Assembly (NCBI GenBank): GCA_017447005.1
Contig: JAFSOM010000256.1
Span: 1 to 30,663, forward strand
From: Oscillibacter sp.
GTDB taxonomy: Bacteria > Bacillota > Clostridia > Oscillospirales > Oscillospiraceae
Length of the DNA stretch: 30,663 bases
Direction: 5' to 3'
Program-made: the position numbers and the translations under genes
Shown: positions 16,551 through 24,575 of the stretch, piece by piece
Layout of the letters: the number at the start of each line of letters is the position of its first letter
Numbering within the stretch: position 1 is the first letter of the stretch
Notes under the pieces: model-generated
What the model saw: only the letters and a program-made list of their open reading frames with translations
What the model was told of the DNA's origin: nothing
Databases searched by the model: none

Positions 16551-19500
16551 ATGCCTACCTATTTTTTATCCAGCACATTTCAGGACATGCAGAAGGAACG
16601 GGATTTGCTTCAGCAAGATGTCATGCCCACACTGCGGCAGGAAGCGGAGCAATACGGAGACACAGCGGAAATCATCGACCTTCGCTGGGGTTTGGACACC
16701 TCACGCAGGGAAAAATGGGATGGTATGCGCAAAATTCTCTTTGCGTGCATGGACGAGATTGACCGAAACCGCCCTTACATGATAGTGTTTTTGGGCAATC
16801 GGTACGGCTACATCCCGGACGCGGCGCTGGTGCGGGAACTGGCGGAGAAGTACCGGATTCCGTTTTCCGACACCGACGGAAAGAGTGTCACCGCTCTTGA
16901 AATCCTATACGGCGCGTTACATCCCGCTATGGACGCAGAAAAATGTGTCGTGTGTATCCGCAAGCTCAACCCGGAAGAAATCCCGGAAGCGGAACGGGGA
17001 CGCTATTTTCAGGACGCCTCCGGGGAAGCGGCGGGCTTGGAAGAGATAAAGCGGCGTCTGCGTCAGCGGTACGGCGAGGCGGTTATTGAATATACGGCGG
17101 CGTGGAACCCCGAAAACCAGTCCTTGGAGCGCTTTAACGTCAATGGAAAACCGCTCCCAAAGGTACTGCTGGAACGACTGCGCGAAAACAGCAGTGAGGA
17201 ATGGGCGGCGGCGGCGCGGCTCTCCAAACCGGAGTTGGCAAATCAGCGGATTTGGCGGGAAGTTCGCCGGAGAAGTGCCGCATTCCGCGGGAGGACAGCG
17301 TATCTTGCCCGGGTCAAGGAAGCCCTGTTGTCCGGCGGTACGCGCAATATGATTTTGCGGGGCGCGCCGGGAAGCGGAAAAACCAGTTTTTTGTGCGCCT
17401 TGGCGTCCCAACTGCGCGACGAGGGGCGGGAAGTCTGCTACATTCCCTGCAGCCAATCGCGGGACTTTGAAAACGCGGAACAGGTTCTCCGCCACTTGGT
17501 CTATGAGGCGGAAAAGGCACTGGACGAACGGAGTACGCCGAGCACAACGAAAAGCAATTACCTTACGTTGAAAATACGCTTGGAGGAACTCTGCCAGCGG
17601 ATGACGGAGGACAGGCATTGGCTGGTATTGATTGACGCGCCGGACTGTCTGGACGCCAACCCCCACCGGGATGAGCTGGACTTTCTTCCGCTTTTGGGCG
17701 CGGGCGTACGCTGTCTGCTGACCTGCGGGGCGGATTTCGCGCTTCCCGAGAAATGCGGGGAGGCGGGAGCGTTTCACGTGGAGGATATGCCAACTTTGAG
17801 CCGTGAGGAAATCGACGGCATAACGCGAAGCATTCTCCGCACCAACGCCAAAGACCTCTATCAGGAAGTCGCGGAGGAGTTGTACGGCAAAGACTGCGCC
17901 GGAAATCCGCTTTATCTCAGCATGGCCGCCCAACTGCTAAATTTGATGGGCGAGGGGGAATTGTCCGCTTCCGGCCAGTCGCGCATTTTGGAGCGGAACC
18001 TGCTCAGTCCGGAGGAGGAGGCGAAACTTCCGGGTTCCGAGGGACAGCGAAAAATTATCGCCAACAGTATCCGGCTGATTCGGGCGCTACCGGATGATAT
18101 TGGAGCCGCCGCCGCGTACGTCATGGACAGAGGAGCGCGGATTCTCACGGACGACTGGAAGTCTCTGGAATTTATTTTCCGCTTTCTCGCCGTCTCAAGA
18201 AACGGCCTGCGGCTGGATGATTTGCAAAACATCATCCATATGCGGAAGATACCCTTTGCCGAAGAGACTGCCGCGGATTTATTGCGCCTGTTGAACTATT
18301 TAAGCGTCCTCTTTGTCCGGCGCTCCGACGGGCGGATTGATTTCAGTCACAGCGTGATCCGGGACGCCATACTCGATTCCGGGTTTCCGGCGCAGCCGTA
18401 TGAGGCCTGCATTCTTCAATATCTGAAAGAACTTCCGACCGCGGATTCTCTGCGGAACAGTGAAGGCATGTATTACGCGCAGTGCCTTGACGATAAGGAC
18501 TTCGCGCTTGCCCTGCTGGCGGACGCGGCGCTTTCGCGGGAGGAAACGGCGCTCTATGGCATTCAGCGGACTTTGTACGCCGACAAGGGCGCGTTTCTGC
18601 GCGCTGTCCTGTCGGACAGACTGCGCCGGATTCTTTACAGCAAGGAGGAACTTAACACAAAGCGCGACTTGGTCAGCGCCGTCGTCAGCTTCTTTTACAC
18701 ATCTTTCCACGGCCTGATGTTCGACACCGGAGCCGGACAGGAAATTTTCGCGCAGACAATGCGGACGCTCCACAACCTCTTCTTTTTCGGAAATCTGCCT
18801 GTCTTCGGCACATATGCCCTGTTGCGCGGCATGAATCTGAACGACTGGACGGAAAAAATCGAGCCGCCGCTGGAAACAGGAGGCCACGCGGGTCTTGGTT
18901 CTCTGACGCATTTCTGCCAGACCCGCGTTCGGGAGGCCAACGCGCTGTATCGGCACGGCAAGGTGGACAAGGCGGAGCGACTGTGCAAAAAAGCGCTTGC
19001 AGTAGGGGAAAGCGCTGTGGACAAGCATTCTAACGCCAGCTTTTTGTGTATGCTCGCCACGGCATACGGCATCCTGACAGATTGCGAATTGCATTTTAAG
19101 CGGGCGAAAGAAGCCGGAGCGTATGCGCAAAACTACTTGACGTGGGCGGAACGGGAATGGGAGACCCGCAAGACGGACAGAGACCATATCCAGTTGGCGA
19201 CGGCACACTGCAAAGTTGCGGACTGCCGCTGTGACCCCTGCGCGTCGCCTGAGCGGGAGGATTGGGAGGCCGCCTACGCGGAATATCAAAAAGCCGCGAA
19301 CATTTATCAGCAGTGTTGGGACAAAAGCAAGACTCTTGAAGCGCTCCAAAATCTTGTAATCAGCAGTCAGCAGATTATCAAGTGCTGTTTCGTTTTGGAC
19401 GAGATGGAGCAGGCGGAAAGTTATGTGCTGGAAGCGGAGCGCCGCGCCGTTTTGTTGGAATCCGTCGCGCCCGGAGAGTTGACGGGCTGGTCAGTCGGCG

Positions 19501-19838
19501 GCCTCTACGCGATGCTGGCGGAGGTAATGATTCGCAAGGGCAACTTGGAACGGGCGGAGGCGCTGTCCGAAAAGGCGCTCTACCGTATCCGCACGGCCTA
19601 CCGGAAGAACCCTTCGGACACGCTTCTTCTTTTCATGGGGAATCTTTACGCGGAAGTTGCCGAACGCTGGCACGAATCCGGACACCCGGAGGCCGCCGCG
19701 AAATATTACCGGGAAATTCTCGATTGCCTCGACTCGGCACGGGAACATAAGTCGCTGATGAGGCTTTCGACAAAGGCGACGCTGCGCGAAAGACTGGAGG
19801 CACTGGAATCCGAAAGAAATGAGGTTACGCCATCATGA
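16551..19838 (+). CDS. DUF4062-STAND-TPR protein
   Basis: A 1095-residue protein. ATG 16551 is preferred over an in-frame TTG at 16530 because GAGG lies eight bases upstream and the DUF4062 strand starts at once (YFLSSTFQDM). This copy has the compact family form: IDLRWGLD near 46, CMDEIDRN, NRYG at 83-86 and SVTALE at 112-117, only 26 residues apart. The P-loop GAPGSGKT is at 271-278 and the Walker B-like LVLIDAPD has Asp362. From about 770 to the end there are helical pairs of TPR type (GKVDKAERLCKKAL, GNLERAEALSEKAL, HPEAAAKYYREIL), replacing the propeller of its neighbours. TPRs usually bind peptides or proteins. It begins 79 bases after the GH3 stop with no clear promoter or terminator between, and its stop overlaps the next start (ATGA). 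It may be an adaptor or second sensor for the pair downstream. Confidence -1.
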   Translation: MPTYFLSSTFQDMQKERDLLQQDVMPTLRQEAEQYGDTAEIIDLRWGLDTSRREKWDGMRKILFACMDEIDRNRPYMIVFLGNRYGYIPDAALVRELAEKYRIPFSDTDGKSVTALEILYGALHPAMDAEKCVVCIRKLNPEEIPEAERGRYFQDASGEAAGLEEIKRRLRQRYGEAVIEYTAAWNPENQSLERFNVNGKPLPKVLLERLRENSSEEWAAAARLSKPELANQRIWREVRRRSAAFRGRTAYLARVKEALLSGGTRNMILRGAPGSGKTSFLCALASQLRDEGREVCYIPCSQSRDFENAEQVLRHLVYEAEKALDERSTPSTTKSNYLTLKIRLEELCQRMTEDRHWLVLIDAPDCLDANPHRDELDFLPLLGAGVRCLLTCGADFALPEKCGEAGAFHVEDMPTLSREEIDGITRSILRTNAKDLYQEVAEELYGKDCAGNPLYLSMAAQLLNLMGEGELSASGQSRILERNLLSPEEEAKLPGSEGQRKIIANSIRLIRALPDDIGAAAAYVMDRGARILTDDWKSLEFIFRFLAVSRNGLRLDDLQNIIHMRKIPFAEETAADLLRLLNYLSVLFVRRSDGRIDFSHSVIRDAILDSGFPAQPYEACILQYLKELPTADSLRNSEGMYYAQCLDDKDFALALLADAALSREETALYGIQRTLYADKGAFLRAVLSDRLRRILYSKEELNTKRDLVSAVVSFFYTSFHGLMFDTGAGQEIFAQTMRTLHNLFFFGNLPVFGTYALLRGMNLNDWTEKIEPPLETGGHAGLGSLTHFCQTRVREANALYRHGKVDKAERLCKKALAVGESAVDKHSNASFLCMLATAYGILTDCELHFKRAKEAGAYAQNYLTWAEREWETRKTDRDHIQLATAHCKVADCRCDPCASPEREDWEAAYAEYQKAANIYQQCWDKSKTLEALQNLVISSQQIIKCCFVLDEMEQAESYVLEAERRAVLLESVAPGELTGWSVGGLYAMLAEVMIRKGNLERAEALSEKALYRIRTAYRKNPSDTLLLFMGNLYAEVAERWHESGHPEAAAKYYREILDCLDSAREHKSLMRLSTKATLRERLEALESERNEVTPS

Positions 19839-20509
19839 GACGCAATCGACGACTTGACGCCGTATTCTCCGAACTTCGGCATATGGTTCGGGTTATCCGG
19901 CTGCACTTGCGGCGGCTCCCGTTGAGTTACTGCATTGGCTTGGGAAGTTTTTCCCTGTTATTGCTGGAACTCGTCGCGGCACTGGCAATCTCATTTCTCC
20001 GGGGCGCGGGCGTTCCGGTTCGGCTTTCTCAAAGCGCGGTTATCGTGATTTTTATCGTAACGTCCGTGATTGCCGCCGTATGTATAGTGTGCATTGTTGT
20101 CGGCATGGTTATGCTCTCGTTCACAAGGAAGAGCGACCATGACAGGCGGCTCTTTCAGGACGAAACACCCGTGACGGGCGCGGCGCTTCAGGACTTGACG
20201 CCGCCGCCGCGTCCGCCGCTGGATTTGCCGTATCAGGACGAAATCGCCGCGCTGAAAGAAAATCAGCGGTTTCTCTTGGGGCTGTTGCTGTTTTGGCTGT
20301 GGCTCTCGTGGCTATTGTTCGGAAGGCGCTGGTTCGCCGACGATTCCATTGGAAAGCGCGGACTTTCGCTGTTTTTCGCGCTGTTGGGTACGTCGTTCGC
20401 GTCCATGTGGGTCATACGGCTGGCGCATCGGCTCTATGACAGACTGCGCTGTTATCGCACGCCCTTCAAGGGTCTGGAAGGAGACATAGAAGATGGCACG
20501 GAGAAGTAG
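19835..20509 (+). CDS. Four-helix membrane protein C, partner of DUF4062 protein C
   Basis: A 224-residue protein whose ATG overlaps the upstream TGA (ATGA) and whose last 17 bases overlap the next gene, so three genes here are translationally coupled. Hydrophobic helices lie near 34-56, 67-95, 146-164 and 176-195. A proline-rich stretch (TPPPRPPLDLP, 122-132) lies in the central loop. It is a divergent relative of the protein at 3000-3647: same size and layout, GVP after helix one, DHDRRLF (101-107) after helix two and RLRCYRT (203-209) after helix four. Those conserved cytoplasmic-side motifs are the likely contact with the STAND partner, since the helices themselves have diverged. No family name is known to me. 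Anchor, sensor or pore are all possible. Confidence -1.
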   Translation: MRRNRRLDAVFSELRHMVRVIRLHLRRLPLSYCIGLGSFSLLLLELVAALAISFLRGAGVPVRLSQSAVIVIFIVTSVIAAVCIVCIVVGMVMLSFTRKSDHDRRLFQDETPVTGAALQDLTPPPRPPLDLPYQDEIAALKENQRFLLGLLLFWLWLSWLLFGRRWFADDSIGKRGLSLFFALLGTSFASMWVIRLAHRLYDRLRCYRTPFKGLEGDIEDGTEK

Positions 20510-23500
20510 AGCTATCCGCGTGTTTATCAGTTCCACGTTCCAAGATTTTGAGTGGGAACGCAATCTGCTCTCACAGGAAGTGTTTCCACGCATACGGGAA
20601 CAGTGCGAAAGACGCGGCTTTTCGTTCCAGTGGGTGGACTTGCGCTGGGGCGTGTCGGAAGTGGACGGCGCGAACCATTTGACCATGCGCATTTGTCTGG
20701 ACGAAATAGACCGCTGTATAGAGCAGTCGCCGGGGATAAACTTTGTAGTTCTGGCTGGTGGGCGCTACGGGACGGCGTTTGCCCCGGCGGAGATTCCCGC
20801 CCGCGACTGGGAGGACATGGAACGCGCTGGGAATTTGTCCGACGAGGACAAGCAATTTCTGAACGAACGTTATCGCCGGGACTATAACACTATCGGCAGT
20901 CCCTACCGCCTGATTCCAGTGGACGGAGAGCGGGAGAGACGGCGCGAACTGGAAAAGCGCATTCGAGACCTATTATTTCCCGCCGCCCGGAAAGCCCTGT
21001 CAACAGAACGTTTCCGCCTTCTCTACGGCGCGTCCGCCACAGAACAGGAAGTGGAGGAAGGCTTGTTTCGTCAAACGGAAGGCTGGAAACATACGGTTGT
21101 GGCGCTGCGGGAGCCGACCACAGGCGATAATAACCCGCAAGCGGCGGCTCTCCGGGAACGCCTGCGGACGGAAATGGGCAAAGAAGGCGCGATTCCGCTT
21201 ATCTCCCTGACGGAAGGCGAGGCGGACTACGCGGACAAGTTTTGCCGACAAATGGAAGAGCGCGTGGGAAACGTGGTGCGGGAATATATGCGTTCCGTGG
21301 ATGCGGAAGAGGCGGCGCTGTCCCCCGACGAGTTAGAGCGTCAGACGCTGTTTGACGAATGCGAAAAGGCCAACGCGTCCTACTGGGACAACGACAACAC
21401 TATGCGGGAGTTCACGCGGTTTTTAGAACAGAATCGCGGTCGCGCCGTGCTGGTATCCGGCGAAACTGGCGCGGGAAAAACGGCGTTATTGAAAACGTTC
21501 GCTTATCGGGAAATGGAATCCGTCGCCGCCGTGTTTTGTGACATCCAGCCGCGCAGTATGGACGTAGCTCTGCACGCGCTTATGCGGCAGTTAAAGGGCA
21601 TGGGCTGTCTGTCTTATGCGCAGGAACCGGGGCAGGACAACCGGGACGCCGTTCCCTTGTTTGAGAGGACATTAGAAAGGTACGGTCAGCGTAAGTGGCC
21701 TATAGTGGCAATTTTGGATTCCGTGGAACTGATTGAGGATTACCGCTACCAGAGTGACAGCCTGTTCCGTCTGCGACTGCCCGATTGGCTGACTTTAGTT
21801 GTCAGTTGCGCATCGCGGGAAAATTTGACGATGGAGGAACAGCAATGCCATATCCCGAAGTTCGAGGTGAATTTGGTAACGCGCAAAAGCGCGGTTGACA
21901 GTGCTGTGCCCCGCCTTCTCCGCAGGAGGTTCAAAGTCTTGACGGGCGAGCAAATCCATCACCTTTCCAGTTGGCTACCCGAACGCGTTCCTTTTCTCTA
22001 TCTTGAGGAACTGTCCGCAATGCTCCGCCCACTCACAAGTTATGACGACTTGCCCCAAGAAGTGACCAGCCGACCGCCCGATAACTGGGAAATGGCGAAA
22101 CGGTTGCTTCAAAATACGCGTTACACCGCCGCACCCGTACTCTACCGGCATTTGCTGGGGTTTTTCTCCCGAATCGCCAAGGGTTTGAGCGAAAATGAAA
22201 TTTTGAACTTGCTCATGAAGGATAAGCGCGTGATAGACGAACTGTTAAGCCATGAAAGCGAACGCCTGAAACGCAACGTTGCGGAGACGACTCTGTGCGA
22301 ACGCAACCGCACCGACTCAGTCATGATTGCCAGCATTTTGCAAGCCCATTGGGCGAGATTTCGGGGACATATGGAAGGCACGCTGTTGGAATATGAGGAA
22401 CGCGGGACGCGTTTGCTCCGTTTCCGCTCCAACTTTCTCCGCGACGCCGCACGGAATTTATCTGCAGAACCGGAAATGATTTCCCGCGAAGTTCAGAATA
22501 AGCAAAAGCCGTCATTCTCTGTCTATTGTGACGGTAGTCTTGCACGGCGTTTGTTGGAAATCATGCGTGATTATTTTCTCGGCTTGCCTATATACCAGTA
22601 CACGGAAACCGAATCCGGCAAAAAGGAGATTCACCCGGGCTATCGCTGGATTGCGGAACTTTACCCTGTTTTGGATTATCTGCGCGATTATAAAACCGCC
22701 GCTGGAATTTTCTCCGACCCGCGCCGCGCTGACGCGTACATCCGGGCTGGCGAATATGACAGGCTCTTCCGGGAATTGGAGTTTCTAATCTCAAAAGGAG
22801 AATCGGCGGAGAAACTCAACCGCATTCACGCGCTTCTGCTGTCCAAAGATTCTCTGTTTCGCGCTCTGCGGGACAGTTTTCTGTTCGCCTACGTGCAGGA
22901 ATACCCCGACGAAAAAGATTTGCTTTCCGAAATCCGCGCCGAGGCGTGGATTAGCCGGGAGAGCGTCCCGACGGGTACCGCTTTCGGTTCGCGCTCCATG
23001 CACATCCCGAAGGCGGCTTCCTGCGCCTCCGCGTTGAGCGATAACGGCGTTTTCGCCGTGTTGCAGGGCGACTATATCCGCCTGTACGACGCGGACAAGG
23101 GTACCTATACGGGAATTAATTACCGTTTGGAGGCACGGGAGGCCAGCGCCGCGTTCCTGTACTGGGACGGCGACGAGCTGATTGTACGCTTTGAGCGTTC
23201 CCGGCAGATATTGCACTACACCGGACTGGGAGAATTATATCTGGTTTCCAATAAGCCCTGCCGCGATTTGCCCACGATGGACGCCGACAAGGAAAGCGTA
23301 CTCCGTGCGGGCGGATACCGTGAAATGGACGAGCGCGGCTACACTTCCGAAATGCTCTTTCCGTATCATATCGGGGATGAATTGATGAAAGCGGAGTTGT
23401 TCTATCCCTTGGGGACGGAATTGAGAATTTTCCGTCATGAAGGGCTTGCCGCCGTTCTGGTGGAAAGTACGCGGCTGGATTTGCTGGAACTAAGCGAACG

Positions 23501-24575
23501 AAAACACCTTGCACAATGGGAAATTTCGTCGGCCGTATATGTCCGCTTTTCGCCGGACGGCCGCCGCCTCGTCGTCTGCACGGCGGACAATCTTCTCATT
23601 CTTTTTGACGTGCCGGAACAGGCGGACGAATGCGCCGTTCCGATACCGGGGGCGTCCGTGCCGCTGGCGTCCTACAGCCGCAACTACAACTTGGCGGAAA
23701 TGCGGCGCGACATTCAAATGTCGACCGCCTTACTGGAGCCGACGTACCGGGGCAATCTGCCCTTCGCGCCGTCCGGGAGCAACGCGCACATTGGAAACCA
23801 AAGCCCCCTGTTCGCCTGCATGTCCTTCAAACGCGACTGGCTGGCCTGTTACTATTACCGCCGCAATGTCGCAAGGGTTCGCTTGTTCCGGCTGGGTACG
23901 CGGGAACTTATCGCGGAATGCCGCGTGCCGCCCGTATTCCCCGACGACGCGGCGAGCGACCCGTTTTACGCGGACGGGGAAAGCGCGGTCGTATTGCGTT
24001 CCCGGGGCGTCACGCACAGATGGGACTTGAACACGGGGCGTTGGACGCGCGAAAGCAAAAAAAGCCGCCGTTTCCTGACGGGGAATCACGGAAACGGCGA
24101 AAGCGGCAACATTCGATGGAAAATCCCAAAACTTGACCCGCTGGATGTTTTCATGAGGGTGCAAATGTTCTTTCTGCTTCCGGGCGCGTGGAGGCTCCAC
24201 ATGCGGCGGATTTCCGGAATAGATGACGGGGACATCTTTCCGCCGTTCAAGCTGACGGGAGAGCGGTATGTCTGGGAGGTGGACAGAACACGCCGTATCA
24301 TTCGCCTGCTGTCGCGGGACGGCGAAAAAACGCTCTGCTGTTGCGGCGTGGAGTTCCCTATACTGACCGCCGCCTTGGACGGGGACACGCTGTACGCGCT
24401 GCCCGGTAACGGAACGGATTTGCGCGAATTTCACGCGTTCCCGCTTGCGACGGAGGCGGAAACCGACGCGCGTGGGACGAACGCTCAAGACGTGGCCTGT
24501 ACAACGTCATCTTCCGTCAACGCGGTAAGCGTTTCTTCGGAAGGGTCTTGCAGTTCCATCACGCGCCGAGCCTGA
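20493..24575 (+). CDS. DUF4062-STAND-beta-propeller protein C
   Basis: A 1360-residue protein; ATG 20493 follows AAGGAG by about nine bases and lies inside the end of the membrane-protein gene. DUF4062 shows RVFISSTF, VDLRWGVS, CLDEIDRC, GRYG (90-93) and SATEQE (181-186). The P-loop GETGAGKT is at 323-330 and the Walker B-like IVAILDS ends at 410 (Asp409). From about 840 a propeller-like region contains LSDNGVFAV, YIRLYD, VRFSPDGRRL (from 1017) and LLILFDV. It can be followed against the protein at 3656-7597 along its full length, so the two are paralogues with diverged sensors. The last 40 or so residues (from LATEAE) have no counterpart in the paralogue, are low in complexity, and are read from the opposite strand of the AAA+ gene at 24485-28186. 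They look like a tail gained by loss of the original stop codon. Confidence -1.
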   Translation: MARRSRAIRVFISSTFQDFEWERNLLSQEVFPRIREQCERRGFSFQWVDLRWGVSEVDGANHLTMRICLDEIDRCIEQSPGINFVVLAGGRYGTAFAPAEIPARDWEDMERAGNLSDEDKQFLNERYRRDYNTIGSPYRLIPVDGERERRRELEKRIRDLLFPAARKALSTERFRLLYGASATEQEVEEGLFRQTEGWKHTVVALREPTTGDNNPQAAALRERLRTEMGKEGAIPLISLTEGEADYADKFCRQMEERVGNVVREYMRSVDAEEAALSPDELERQTLFDECEKANASYWDNDNTMREFTRFLEQNRGRAVLVSGETGAGKTALLKTFAYREMESVAAVFCDIQPRSMDVALHALMRQLKGMGCLSYAQEPGQDNRDAVPLFERTLERYGQRKWPIVAILDSVELIEDYRYQSDSLFRLRLPDWLTLVVSCASRENLTMEEQQCHIPKFEVNLVTRKSAVDSAVPRLLRRRFKVLTGEQIHHLSSWLPERVPFLYLEELSAMLRPLTSYDDLPQEVTSRPPDNWEMAKRLLQNTRYTAAPVLYRHLLGFFSRIAKGLSENEILNLLMKDKRVIDELLSHESERLKRNVAETTLCERNRTDSVMIASILQAHWARFRGHMEGTLLEYEERGTRLLRFRSNFLRDAARNLSAEPEMISREVQNKQKPSFSVYCDGSLARRLLEIMRDYFLGLPIYQYTETESGKKEIHPGYRWIAELYPVLDYLRDYKTAAGIFSDPRRADAYIRAGEYDRLFRELEFLISKGESAEKLNRIHALLLSKDSLFRALRDSFLFAYVQEYPDEKDLLSEIRAEAWISRESVPTGTAFGSRSMHIPKAASCASALSDNGVFAVLQGDYIRLYDADKGTYTGINYRLEAREASAAFLYWDGDELIVRFERSRQILHYTGLGELYLVSNKPCRDLPTMDADKESVLRAGGYREMDERGYTSEMLFPYHIGDELMKAELFYPLGTELRIFRHEGLAAVLVESTRLDLLELSERKHLAQWEISSAVYVRFSPDGRRLVVCTADNLLILFDVPEQADECAVPIPGASVPLASYSRNYNLAEMRRDIQMSTALLEPTYRGNLPFAPSGSNAHIGNQSPLFACMSFKRDWLACYYYRRNVARVRLFRLGTRELIAECRVPPVFPDDAASDPFYADGESAVVLRSRGVTHRWDLNTGRWTRESKKSRRFLTGNHGNGESGNIRWKIPKLDPLDVFMRVQMFFLLPGAWRLHMRRISGIDDGDIFPPFKLTGERYVWEVDRTRRIIRLLSRDGEKTLCCCGVEFPILTAALDGDTLYALPGNGTDLREFHAFPLATEAETDARGTNAQDVACTTSSSVNAVSVSSEGSCSSITRRA
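24485..24575. other. 91-base tail-to-tail coding overlap
   Basis: The last 30 codons of the plus-strand DUF4062 gene and of the minus-strand triple-AAA+ gene use the same DNA on opposite strands. No terminator hairpin is visible between them. The AAA+ side encodes the conserved end of its lid domain, so the DUF4062 tail is the newer reading. Confidence -1.

Noticed and set aside
16917..19349. Long minus-strand frames (16917-17933 and 18300-19349)
   Set aside because: Antisense to the DUF4062-STAND-TPR gene; no domains or start signals.
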